Assembly: GCA_947377625.1 (NCBI GenBank) | Contig: CANCGR010000146.1 | Span: 1-6,664 of the forward strand | Direction: 5' to 3' | Origin: Gammaproteobacteria bacterium | GTDB lineage: Bacteria > Pseudomonadota > Gammaproteobacteria > Pseudomonadales > Pseudohongiellaceae | DNA length: 6,664 bases | Shown: in pieces, positions 1-5,570 of the stretch | Layout of the letters: each line of letters opens with the position of its first letter | Position numbering within the stretch: the stretch's first letter is position 1 | Position numbers and translations under genes: made by a program | Notes under the pieces: generated by a model | Seen by the model: the letters and a program-made list of their open reading frames with translations, nothing else | Told to the model about the DNA's origin: nothing | The model's database searches: none

Positions 1-995
1 ACGAAGACACGCGCAAGACTTTTGTGCTGCGTTCAAAAATCGTCGACAGCATCCGCCGCTTTATGAATGCACGCGAGTTCATGGAAGTGGAAACGCCGAT
101 GATGCAAATGATTCCGGGCGGCGCGGTGGCAAAACCTTTCGTTACTCACCACAACGCGCTTGATCAGCAAATGTATCTGCGCATTGCACCTGAGCTGTAT
201 CTGAAACGATTGGTCGTGGGTGGCTTTGAGCGCGTCTATGAAATCAATCGCAACTTCCGCAATGAAGGCCTGTCGACCCGCCACAACCCGGAATTCACGA
301 TGCTGGAGTTTTACCAGGCCTATGCTGATTATCATGAATTGATGGACATGACCGAGCAAATGCTGCGTGCAGTGGCGCAAGAAGTGCTTGGCACCACCAC
401 ATTGCAGTATCAGGGTTTGCAGCTCGATTTCGGCCAGCCGTTCAGTCGTCTCAGCATTCCGGCAGCGATCGTAGCCCACGTGCCAGGCACCACGATCGAG
501 CAGCTCGACAACATCGACAGCCTGCGTGTACTGGTAAAAAGTTTAGGCCTTGAACCCAAAGCCGAGTGGGGCAAAGGCAAGTTGCAGATGGAAATTTTCG
601 AACTGAAAGTGGAGCACGAATTGCTGCAGCCGACGTTTGTTGTGGAATATCCGACTGAGGTTTCACCACTGGCACGCCGTAATGATCACAACCCCGACAT
701 CACTGACCGCTTCGAGTTGTTTATCGGTGGCCGCGAGATTGCCAATGGTTTCTCTGAGCTCAATGATGCCGAAGATCAAGCGGAACGCTTTCATGCTCAG
801 GTCGCAGCCAAAGACGCTGGCGACGATGAAGCCATGCATTTCGATCATGACTACATCACTGCGCTTGAATACGGCATGCCGCCGACGGCAGGCGAGGGCA
901 TCGGCATTGATCGCCTGGTGATGCTGTACACCGATTCACCGTCGATCCGCGATGTGTTGTTGTTCCCGCATATGCGTCCGCACCACAGCTCGTAG
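1..995 (+). CDS. lysS: Lysyl-tRNA synthetase, class II (5'-truncated by window edge)
   Basis: Charges tRNA-Lys with lysine in the cytoplasm using ATP. The first complete codon in frame is at base 3 and the frame stays open to TAG at 993-995, giving 330 visible residues. Compared with the usual bacterial length of about 500, the N-terminal OB-fold anticodon-binding domain and about 175 residues lie outside the window; the visible part is the class II catalytic domain. Motif 1 (FMEVETPMM, bases 78-104) ends in its invariant proline. Motif 2 contains FRNEG followed by RHNPEFTMLE (about 255-310) with the ATP-contacting arginine. Motif 3 is GIGIDR (897-914). LAPELYLKRL-like and EVSPLAR segments typical of LysRS are also present. 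An internal GTG at 24 is not the start, because the homologous sequence continues upstream of it. ung follows after 11 bases, so co-transcription is likely. Identification is by recalled similarity to E. coli LysS and is very secure. Confidence 0.97.
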   Translation, partial: EDTRKTFVLRSKIVDSIRRFMNAREFMEVETPMMQMIPGGAVAKPFVTHHNALDQQMYLRIAPELYLKRLVVGGFERVYEINRNFRNEGLSTRHNPEFTMLEFYQAYADYHELMDMTEQMLRAVAQEVLGTTTLQYQGLQLDFGQPFSRLSIPAAIVAHVPGTTIEQLDNIDSLRVLVKSLGLEPKAEWGKGKLQMEIFELKVEHELLQPTFVVEYPTEVSPLARRNDHNPDITDRFELFIGGREIANGFSELNDAEDQAERFHAQVAAKDAGDDEAMHFDHDYITALEYGMPPTAGEGIGIDRLVMLYTDSPSIRDVLLFPHMRPHHSS

Positions 996-1006
996 ACTTG
1001 GCCTTC

Positions 1007-1714
1007 ATGGGCAGCACGCAGCCACAACGTTCAGTGCAACTGGAAGCATCCTGGCAAGCGGTGCTGCAACAGGAATTCACGCTGCCTTACATGCAGCAGC
1101 TGCGCGAATTCCTGTTGCGGGAAAAGCAGGCCGGCAAACATATTTATCCGCCCGGTCCGCAGATATTCAATGCGCTGAATTCCACGCCATTGGATAAAGT
1201 GAAAGTGGTGATACTCGGGCAGGACCCATATCACAACCCGGGTCAAGCCCATGGTTTGTGCTTCTCGGTAGTGCCAGGTGTGGCGCCGCCGCCTTCACTG
1301 CTTAACATCTACAAGGAGCTGCAACGCGATCTTGGCTTGGTGCCACCCCAACACGGCCATCTGCAAAGTTGGGCGCAGCAGGGCGTGTTATTGCTCAATG
1401 CAGTACTGACTGTGGAACAATTCAAAGCAGCGTCCCATCAGGGCAAAGGCTGGGAGCAGTTCACCGATCGTATTGTCAGCGTGTTGAACGAGCAGGGAGA
1501 AAATCTGGTGTTCTTGTTGTGGGGCAGTCATGCTCAGAAGAAGGGCCAGCACATCAGCCGCACACGCCATCTGGTGCTGGAATCACCGCATCCGTCGCCG
1601 TTATCGGCGCATCGTGGTTTTATCGGCAATGGACACTTTTCGCGCACTAATGCGTGGCTGCAGCACCACGGCAAGACGCCAATCGACTGGCAACTGCCTC
1701 AGTCGCCTGCGTAA
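1007..1714 (+). CDS. ung: Uracil-DNA glycosylase, family 1
   Basis: Removes uracil from DNA, whether from dUTP misincorporation or cytosine deamination, as the first step of base excision repair. The protein has 235 residues, close to the 229 of E. coli Ung. Motif A, GQDPYHNPGQAHG, carries the water-activating Asp73. LLLNAVLTV carries Asn131, which reads the uracil base. FLLWGSHAQKKG follows, and motif B, HPSPLSAHRGF, carries catalytic His195 and the DNA-intercalating Leu199. The C-terminal TPIDW is also typical. ATG at 1007 is preferred. A TTG at 998 would add three residues, and neither start has a clear Shine-Dalgarno sequence, so coupling to the end of lysS (stop at 993-995) is likely. 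The 3' end overlaps the end of the convergent queD by 16 bases. All key residues are present and the gene looks intact. Confidence 0.97.
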   Translation: MGSTQPQRSVQLEASWQAVLQQEFTLPYMQQLREFLLREKQAGKHIYPPGPQIFNALNSTPLDKVKVVILGQDPYHNPGQAHGLCFSVVPGVAPPPSLLNIYKELQRDLGLVPPQHGHLQSWAQQGVLLLNAVLTVEQFKAASHQGKGWEQFTDRIVSVLNEQGENLVFLLWGSHAQKKGQHISRTRHLVLESPHPSPLSAHRGFIGNGHFSRTNAWLQHHGKTPIDWQLPQSPA

Positions 1715-2055
1715 ACACAGCCGCTGGTGCAAGTCTCTTTGATCACGATGCGGCACAGCTCTGGCAACAAGGGTTTCAACTGCTGCCACAGCCAACGCGC
1801 GATTACTTCGCTGGTGGGGTTGTCCAGCCCCGCGATGTCGTTCAAATAGTAGTGATCAAGACGGGCAATCACCGGCTTCACGATATGTTTGATGTCGGCA
1901 TAGTCCATCACCCAGCCCAACGCAGGATGCAGCGGACCTGCCACATGCACTTCCACCCGGAACGAATGACCGTGCAAACGGCCACACTTGTGGCCCGCGG
2001 GCACGTTAGGCAGCAGATGAGCGGCTTCAAAACTGAATTCTTTGTAGATTTCCAT
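1699..2055 (-). CDS. queD: 6-carboxy-5,6,7,8-tetrahydropterin synthase (QueD)
   Basis: Converts 7,8-dihydroneopterin triphosphate to 6-carboxytetrahydropterin, the second step of the pathway to preQ0/preQ1 and queuosine, the modified base at position 34 of tRNA-Asp, -Asn, -His and -Tyr. The 118-residue protein matches the size of E. coli QueD (about 120). Zinc ligands His13, His28 and His30 lie in FEAAH and RLHGHSF. Catalytic Cys24 is in HKCGR, the Asp67-His68 pair in LDHYYLND, and Glu107 in KETCT. The cysteine of HKCGR separates QueD from eukaryotic-type PTPS relatives. ATG at 2055 (minus strand) is chosen because the family's conserved N-terminus starts there. An in-frame TTG at 2070 would add five residues. 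No strong ribosome binding site is visible. It is transcribed away from the cyclase gene and runs into ung tail to tail. The assignment is secure; the start is moderately so. Confidence 0.96.
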   Translation of the reverse strand: MEIYKEFSFEAAHLLPNVPAGHKCGRLHGHSFRVEVHVAGPLHPALGWVMDYADIKHIVKPVIARLDHYYLNDIAGLDNPTSEVIARWLWQQLKPLLPELCRIVIKETCTSGCVYAGD

Positions 2056-2094
2056 GGCGGTTACAGGCAATTAAAACTGGCGGCATGGTAAAGA

Positions 2095-2106
2095 CAGCAA
2101 GTGCTG
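2095..2106. promoter_or_regulatory. Short perfect dyad in the queD-cyclase divergent region
   Basis: CAGCA-AG-TGCTG is a perfect 5-bp inverted repeat with a 2-base centre, 40 bases upstream of the queD ATG. Short dyads between divergent genes are often operators, but this one is short enough to arise by chance and I cannot name a binding protein. Confidence 0.2.
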
Positions 2107-2119
2107 CTCCACAAGGGAT

Positions 2120-2136
2120 TTCCGCTAGGCACGGAA
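2120..2136. promoter_or_regulatory. Dyad TTCCG-N7-CGGAA at the -35 position of the cyclase promoter
   Basis: A 5-bp inverted repeat with a 7-base spacer is centred on base 2128. That is where the -35 element belonging to the TATAAT at 2151-2156 should sit. No TTGACA-like hexamer is found at any spacing of 16 to 19 bases, so an activator bound here, or a repressor, would make sense. This is inference from position and symmetry only. Confidence 0.28.
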
Positions 2137-2150
2137 GCAGATTGTGTATA

Positions 2151-2156
2151 TATAAT
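2151..2156 (+). promoter_or_regulatory. Consensus -10 box (TATAAT) of the putative cyclase promoter
   Basis: A perfect TATAAT lies in the AT-rich stretch TGTATATATAAT, in otherwise GC-richer DNA. It predicts transcription starting near 2163, about 23 bases before the ATG at 2186 and 74 before the alternative ATG at 2237. No convincing -35 hexamer or exact extended -10 TGn accompanies it, suggesting an activator-dependent or weak promoter. Confidence 0.5.
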
Positions 2157-2185
2157 CCCGGCAGTTTTGCTTATCCGGCCCTGCC

Positions 2186-4570
2186 ATGCAGCTGCTTGCC
2201 CCCCTGAGGAAATACCTGAACCGGTTCTGGAGCTCCATGCTGCGGGGCACGCGACTGCCAACCTATCTTGGCATCCTGGCCACCTTGTTTGTGTACTGGT
2301 TACACACCACCAATCAGCCACTGGCGAAATCCATACTGACCCGCCTGGACTATGTCGTTTATGACCTGCGTTTCAATGTCGTGCAGGGAACCTTGCGCAG
2401 CAACGAACACAATATTGTCATTGTCGATTACGACCAGCGCAGCCTGGAAGCAGAAGGGCAGTGGCCATGGTCGCGTTTCAAGATCGGCAAAATGGTGCAA
2501 AAACTTTCTGATGACGGTGCCCTGGTGGTGGGCTTCGACGTGTTTTTCCCGGAATACGAGCGCAACCTTGCCAAAGAACTCAGTCAACGCATCAAGAGTG
2601 GAGCCGACAGCAAAGGCACAGCGAACGCGTTGTTGCCACAATTGGAATCGCTGTCCAACTTGCCTGGTTTTGATGGCGATGCCTATTTTGCCGACAGCAT
2701 GGGCAAGACCGATGTGGTATTGGGTTTTTCACTCAGGGAAACCGAGGAGCTTCACAACGGCATACTGCCGGAACCGCTGTTTGCCATTTCTGACAAAGAC
2801 AATGCAGTAATTTCACTGAAACAAATGAAGGGCTATGTCGGTAACGTGGATACTTTGCAGAATAGTGCCGCTGGCGCCGGTTTTTTTGACACGGTGCCAG
2901 ATCAGGACGGCGTCATTCGTTCATCACCGCTGATCCTGAAATACCAGCAACAGGTCTATCCCTCGCTTGCGCTCGATATGGCACGCCGTTTCAACTTTGA
3001 AGACAAGTTTGAGCCGGTGATTGATGTAGACATACAAGGCAATAATGCCGAATTGACCGGCATAAAGATGGGCAAGTCGATCTTTATTCCTGTCGATGAG
3101 CAAGGCAGGGTGAGGGTGCCTTATATCGGTCGTGAAAAAAGCTATCCGTATATTTCAGCAACCGATGTATTGCAGGACACGCTGAGCGACAAAGAGCGGG
3201 AGTTGCTGAAAAGCAGTCTGGTGCTGGTAGGCACCACTTCCACTGGTCTTTACGACTTGCGGGCGACTCCGGTGCAGGCGGTTTATCCGGGTGTGGAAAT
3301 TCATGCCAACATTCTCAATGCCATTCTCAGCTCGGCGCCCAAAATAACCATTGATGAAAATTCGCAGAAACAAAAAGGCGGGATGAGTGAATTGTTGTCG
3401 GTGCTTGATCAGGCCAAATTGACACCATTTCCGTCGCGGCCGGATTGGGAGTTCGGTGCGGTAACTGCCGCCATTCTGGTTATCGGACTCGGCCTTTCAC
3501 TCGTGTATCCACACCTTGGCCCGGCCTTGCTGGGCTTGTCCGGCACTACCTTCATCATGGGTTTGGTCGTGCTCAACTTGTATCTGTGGAACCATTACAA
3601 CCTGGATTTTTCACTGGTGGTGCTGCTGCTGCTGGTGATGCTGATCGCCATCGTCAACATGACTTACGGCTTCCTGAAAGAGGGTCAGCACCGCAAAGTG
3701 ATCAAAGGCATGTTCGACCAATACGTGCCACCGGCACACATCGACGCCATGCTGAACAATCCCGACAAATACAATTTCAGCGGCGAGAGCAGAGAACTCA
3801 GTGTGCTGTTTTCCGACATCCGCAACTTCACTACCATCTCGGAAAAACTGAAAGCCACCGAATTGAAAGCACTGCTGAATGAATTCTTCACGCCGATCAC
3901 CGGCATCATCTTCGAGCACAGTGGCACCATCGACAAATATGTCGGTGACATGGTGATGGCGTTCTGGGGCGCGCCACTGGATGATCCGAAGCATCGTGAA
4001 AACTCGGTCGCTGCCGCGCTGACGATGCTCAAGAAAGTGGAAGAGTTGAAGCCGCTGTTCAAAGCGCAGGGTTTGCCGGAAGTAAATATTGGCGTCGGTA
4101 TCAATTCCGGCCTGATGAATGTCGGTGACATGGGTTCCACTTATCGGCGTGCCTATACCGTGATTGGTGATGCAGTGAACCTGGGCTCACGCCTGGAAAG
4201 CATCACCAAAACTTACGGTGTCAAACTACTGATTGGCGAGCAAACGTATGACGGCCTGTCCGGCATCCTGTGTCGGCAGGTCGACAAAGTGCAGGTGAAG
4301 GGCAAGGAAGAACCGATTCGCATTTATCAGCCGCTGTGCAAGAATGCGGAAGCCAGCGCAGAATTGCGCGCGTTGGTGGATGCTTGGCATGGTGCCTACC
4401 AGCTTTATCAGCAGCAACAATGGGACGCTGCAGCGGCGGCCTTCGAACAGTTGCGACAGCAAGATCCTGATACTTATTTGTACTCTTTGTATCTCGAACG
4501 CATTGCCAGTCTGCGCACGCAACAGCTACCCCCCGATTGGGACGGTACCTATCGGCATACCTCCAAATAG
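2186..4570 (+). CDS. CHASE2-domain class III adenylate/guanylate cyclase, membrane-bound
   Basis: A sensor cyclase of 794 residues, predicted to make cAMP from ATP in the cytoplasm under control of an extracytoplasmic domain. Membrane segment 1 is at about 24-40. A CHASE2 domain follows at about 50-382, seen in YDLRFN, IVIVDYDQRSL, WPWSR, VVGFDVFF, GFFDTVPDQDGVIR and YPGVEIHANILNAIL. A polar linker of about 40 residues comes next, then membrane segments at about 424-441, 445-467 and 475-497. The catalytic domain (about 530-700) has metal-binding Asp544 (FSDIRNFT) and Asp588 (YVGDMVMAFWG), base-recognising Lys584 and Thr658, and transition-state Asn665 and Arg669 (GDAVNLGSRLE). The Lys/Thr pair is the class IIIb adenylate cyclase pattern; guanylate cyclases normally carry Glu at the Lys position. 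A helical TPR-like tail rich in Gln and Ala occupies about 727-785. ATG at 2186 is kept, but in-frame ATG 2237 (Met18) has a better ribosome site, GGAG five bases upstream, and would keep membrane segment 1. The signal sensed by CHASE2 is unknown. It appears to be a single-gene transcript. Confidence 0.92.
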   Translation: MQLLAPLRKYLNRFWSSMLRGTRLPTYLGILATLFVYWLHTTNQPLAKSILTRLDYVVYDLRFNVVQGTLRSNEHNIVIVDYDQRSLEAEGQWPWSRFKIGKMVQKLSDDGALVVGFDVFFPEYERNLAKELSQRIKSGADSKGTANALLPQLESLSNLPGFDGDAYFADSMGKTDVVLGFSLRETEELHNGILPEPLFAISDKDNAVISLKQMKGYVGNVDTLQNSAAGAGFFDTVPDQDGVIRSSPLILKYQQQVYPSLALDMARRFNFEDKFEPVIDVDIQGNNAELTGIKMGKSIFIPVDEQGRVRVPYIGREKSYPYISATDVLQDTLSDKERELLKSSLVLVGTTSTGLYDLRATPVQAVYPGVEIHANILNAILSSAPKITIDENSQKQKGGMSELLSVLDQAKLTPFPSRPDWEFGAVTAAILVIGLGLSLVYPHLGPALLGLSGTTFIMGLVVLNLYLWNHYNLDFSLVVLLLLVMLIAIVNMTYGFLKEGQHRKVIKGMFDQYVPPAHIDAMLNNPDKYNFSGESRELSVLFSDIRNFTTISEKLKATELKALLNEFFTPITGIIFEHSGTIDKYVGDMVMAFWGAPLDDPKHRENSVAAALTMLKKVEELKPLFKAQGLPEVNIGVGINSGLMNVGDMGSTYRRAYTVIGDAVNLGSRLESITKTYGVKLLIGEQTYDGLSGILCRQVDKVQVKGKEEPIRIYQPLCKNAEASAELRALVDAWHGAYQLYQQQQWDAAAAAFEQLRQQDPDTYLYSLYLERIASLRTQQLPPDWDGTYRHTSK

Positions 4571-4582
4571 TCATCGGTATGC
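4555..4582. other. Inverted repeat spanning the cyclase stop codon
   Basis: GCATACC (4555-4561) and GGTATGC (4576-4582) form a perfect 7-bp stem with a 14-base loop that contains the TAG stop. There is no T tract directly after it, so it is not a standard intrinsic terminator. A second, very weak candidate (CAGG at 4584-4587, CCTG at 4596-4599, then TTTTT at 4600-4604) follows immediately. The two could help end or stabilise the cyclase mRNA just upstream of the tRNA promoter. Confidence 0.3.
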
Positions 4583-4619
4583 GCAGGAAATCGGGCCTGT
4601 TTTTGGGCTGAAACTTTTA

Positions 4620-4647
4620 TTGACTCCCCATGTGTTGTGGGTAAAAT
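4620..4647 (+). promoter_or_regulatory. Sigma-70 promoter of the tRNA-Val/tRNA-Asp unit
   Basis: TTGACT (4620-4625), a 16-base spacer and TAAAAT (4642-4647) match the sigma-70 consensus at 5 of 6 positions in each hexamer. Predicted initiation is near 4654, about 11 bases before the mature tRNA-Val. The bases directly after the -10 (GCGCAGCC) form a GC-rich discriminator, the type that makes stable-RNA promoters sensitive to ppGpp. That regulatory reading is inference from the known pattern. Confidence 0.75.
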
Positions 4648-4664
4648 GCGCAGCCTCAGCGCTT

Positions 4665-4740
4665 GGGTGAATAGCTCAGCTGGTAGAGCGTCGCCCTTAC
4701 AAGGCGAATGTCGGGGGTTCGAGCCCCTCTTCACCCACCA
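4665..4740 (+). tRNA. tRNA-Val (anticodon UAC)
   Basis: A complete 76-base tRNA with encoded CCA. The acceptor arm GGGTGAA pairs with TTCACCC, followed by discriminator A and CCA. The D arm is GCTC/GAGC, the anticodon stem TCGCC/GGCGA encloses loop CTTACAA with anticodon TAC at 4698-4700, and the T arm is GGGGG-TTCGAGC-CCCTC with one G.T wobble. It is nearly identical to the recalled E. coli tRNA-Val(UAC) and reads GUN valine codons, chiefly GUA and GUG. It is the first gene of a two-tRNA unit, separated from tRNA-Asp by 83 bases in which I see no clear second promoter. Confidence 0.97.
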
Positions 4741-4823
4741 AGCGTTGTATTAAAGATCAAGTTTTACCCTCTGCAATACTGACAACTTACTTTTGTAATG
4801 CTTGTCTGTCTGTTTTACGGAGT

Positions 4824-4900
4824 GGCCTGGTAGTTCAGTTGGTTAGAATGCCGCCCTGTCACGGCGGAGGTCACGGGTTCAAGTCCCGTCCAGGTCGCCA
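4824..4900 (+). tRNA. tRNA-Asp (anticodon GUC)
   Basis: A complete 77-base tRNA with encoded CCA. Acceptor GGCCTGG pairs with CCAGGTC (one G.T at the second pair). The anticodon stem CCGCC/GGCGG encloses CTGTCAC with GTC at 4858-4860. The T arm is ACGGG-TTCAAGT-CCCGT-like with the expected TTCAA loop. Discriminator base G before CCA is the known identity element for aspartyl-tRNA synthetase. G34 of this tRNA is a substrate position for queuosine, whose precursor is made by QueD encoded about 2.8 kb upstream. Probably co-transcribed with tRNA-Val from the promoter at 4620-4647. Confidence 0.97.
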
Positions 4901-4903
4901 TTC

Positions 4904-4985
4904 CTTTTCATGAAGTTTTCTCTTGGTTATCTATAGCTTGATTGCGCGGTTCGGAAGCGTTTGCTTCGAGCGCTCAAGGCTGTGG
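4904..4985 (+). repeat. 82-bp tandem repeat, unit 1
   Basis: First of two head-to-tail copies, starting with CTTTTCATGAAG three bases after the CCA of tRNA-Asp. By my base-by-base comparison the copies agree at 76 of 82 positions, and the first 44 bases are identical. The 3' half folds on itself at 4937-4978: CTTGA/TCAAG outside, GCGC/GCGC in the middle, and GAAGC-GTTT-GCTTC at the tip. The 5' part contains the palindrome TTCATGAA. There is no T tract after the hairpin, so it is not a classic terminator. Function unknown; possibilities are a tRNA 3'-trailer or processing/stability element, a dispersed intergenic repeat, or a plain local duplication. Confidence 0.9.
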
Positions 4986-5067
4986 CTTTTCATGAAGTTT
5001 TCTCTTGGTTATCTATAGCTTGATTGCGCAGTTCGGAAGCGTTTGCTTCTTGCACTCAGGGCTGTTG
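4986..5067 (+). repeat. 82-bp tandem repeat, unit 2
   Basis: Second copy, directly abutting unit 1 with no spacer. It differs at six positions, all in the 3' half (bases 5030, 5050, 5051, 5054, 5059 and 5066). The GAAGC-GTTT-GCTTC hairpin is unchanged at 5036-5049. Three substitutions fall in internal loops, one in the outer stem still allows a G.T pair, one breaks a middle-stem pair (GCGC against GCAC), and one lies outside the structure. Similarity stops abruptly at about 5068, so there is no third copy. Confidence 0.9.
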
Positions 5068-5199
5068 ATCGTTACTCCCCGCTTTCCCCTTTTGTTGTTT
5101 CTGCGCTTTGCGTGGTTTTGCTGCTTTCAAATTCTTGAGGAAAGATTTGGGCGGTGGTGTCATCCTTTTGTGTGATGCATCGTTCTTGTTTGTTGGTAA
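5068..5199. other. Non-coding T-rich stretch upstream of the lipoprotein gene
   Basis: Together with the repeats this completes about 310 bases (4901-5210) without a convincing gene. The + strand is rich in T and in runs such as CCCCTTTTG and TTTGTTGG. I see no strong sigma-70 promoter, no hairpin with a T tract and no recognisable riboswitch. It presumably contains the promoter and leader of the lipoprotein gene. A GTG-initiated frame from 5108 runs through it but lacks a ribosome site and ends inside the lipoprotein gene. Confidence 0.4.
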
Positions 5200-5205
5200 G
5201 GGAGG
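5199..5205 (+). promoter_or_regulatory. Strong Shine-Dalgarno site fixing the lipoprotein start
   Basis: AGGGAGG lies five bases before the ATG at 5211 and is the clearest ribosome binding site in the window. It settles the start against the upstream in-frame ATG-like and GTG candidates, and it places the signal peptide at the very N-terminus. Confidence 0.85.
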
Positions 5206-5210
5206 AAATC

Positions 5211-5570
5211 ATGTTGCGTTCAGCATTTGTGGCACTTGTGTTGTTGCTTGGCGGTTGTGCCGGTACGCGGCAGGAGCCGATTGTGGATATGAAGGGAGTG
5301 AATCAGGCGCAATATGAAACTGACCTGGCCGAGTGCAGAGCATATGCAGAGCAGGTGCAGGCCGGGCGCAAGGTGGCCGGTGGCGCTGCGGTGGGGGCTG
5401 TGCTGGGTGGAGTGGTGGGCGCGATAGTGGGCGATCATGACACTGCTGCGCGCGGAGCTGGTGTGGGCGCCGTTGCTGGCGGCGCCAAAGGCATGGGCGG
5501 TGCAGCGCGTGAACGTCGTCAAGTGCTCAGAACCTGTCTGGTCAATCGTGGCTACAAAGTCCTCAATTAA
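5211..5570 (+). CDS. Small glycine-zipper outer-membrane lipoprotein
   Basis: A 119-residue protein of unknown specific function. Residues 1-15 are a short lipoprotein signal peptide (one Arg, then a hydrophobic run) ending in lipobox LGGC, with lipid-carrying Cys16. The +2 residue is Ala, not Asp, so outer-membrane sorting is expected. After a short linker, a YETDLAECRAYAEQ helix contains Cys42. A glycine-zipper hairpin follows at about 57-97, with GGAAVGAVLGGVVGAIVG and a second GAGVGAVAGGAKGMGG run. The C-terminus has RTCLVNRGYKVL with Cys109. The two cysteines flanking the zipper probably pair in the periplasm; this pattern is known from glycine-zipper lipoproteins related to the rickettsial 17-kDa antigen type. 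Such proteins insert into or brace the envelope, but no precise role is established. The gene overlaps the next one by 23 bases, suggesting coupled translation. Confidence 0.88.
   Translation: MLRSAFVALVLLLGGCAGTRQEPIVDMKGVNQAQYETDLAECRAYAEQVQAGRKVAGGAAVGAVLGGVVGAIVGDHDTAARGAGVGAVAGGAKGMGGAARERRQVLRTCLVNRGYKVLN

Noticed and set aside
33..479. 148-residue minus-strand open frame inside lysS
   Set aside because: Shadow of a strongly conserved coding region; the translation shows no recognisable domain and is rich in His and Cys as expected for an antisense frame.
2056..2185. preQ1 riboswitch ahead of queD
   Set aside because: I could not find the characteristic small stem with an A-rich tail in the queD leader on the minus strand.
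3611..4140. Minus-strand open frames of 127 and 151 residues inside the cyclase
   Set aside because: They lie opposite the catalytic domain, overlap each other in different frames, and have no ribosome site or familiar motif.
4741..4823. Separate promoter for tRNA-Asp
   Set aside because: Hexamers such as TTGTAA and TTTACG match poorly and are badly spaced; co-transcription with tRNA-Val explains the gene.
4904..5067. Possible CRISPR array
   Set aside because: Only two abutting units with no unique spacers, and no cas genes.
4870..5067. tRNA-Asp as an integration (att) site
   Set aside because: No second copy of the tRNA 3' end, and no integrase or phage genes in the window; the tandem repeat does not include tRNA sequence.
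5108..5317. 69-residue GTG-initiated frame upstream of the lipoprotein gene
   Set aside because: No ribosome site, and it runs into the lipoprotein gene in another frame. The strong Shine-Dalgarno site serves ATG 5211 instead.
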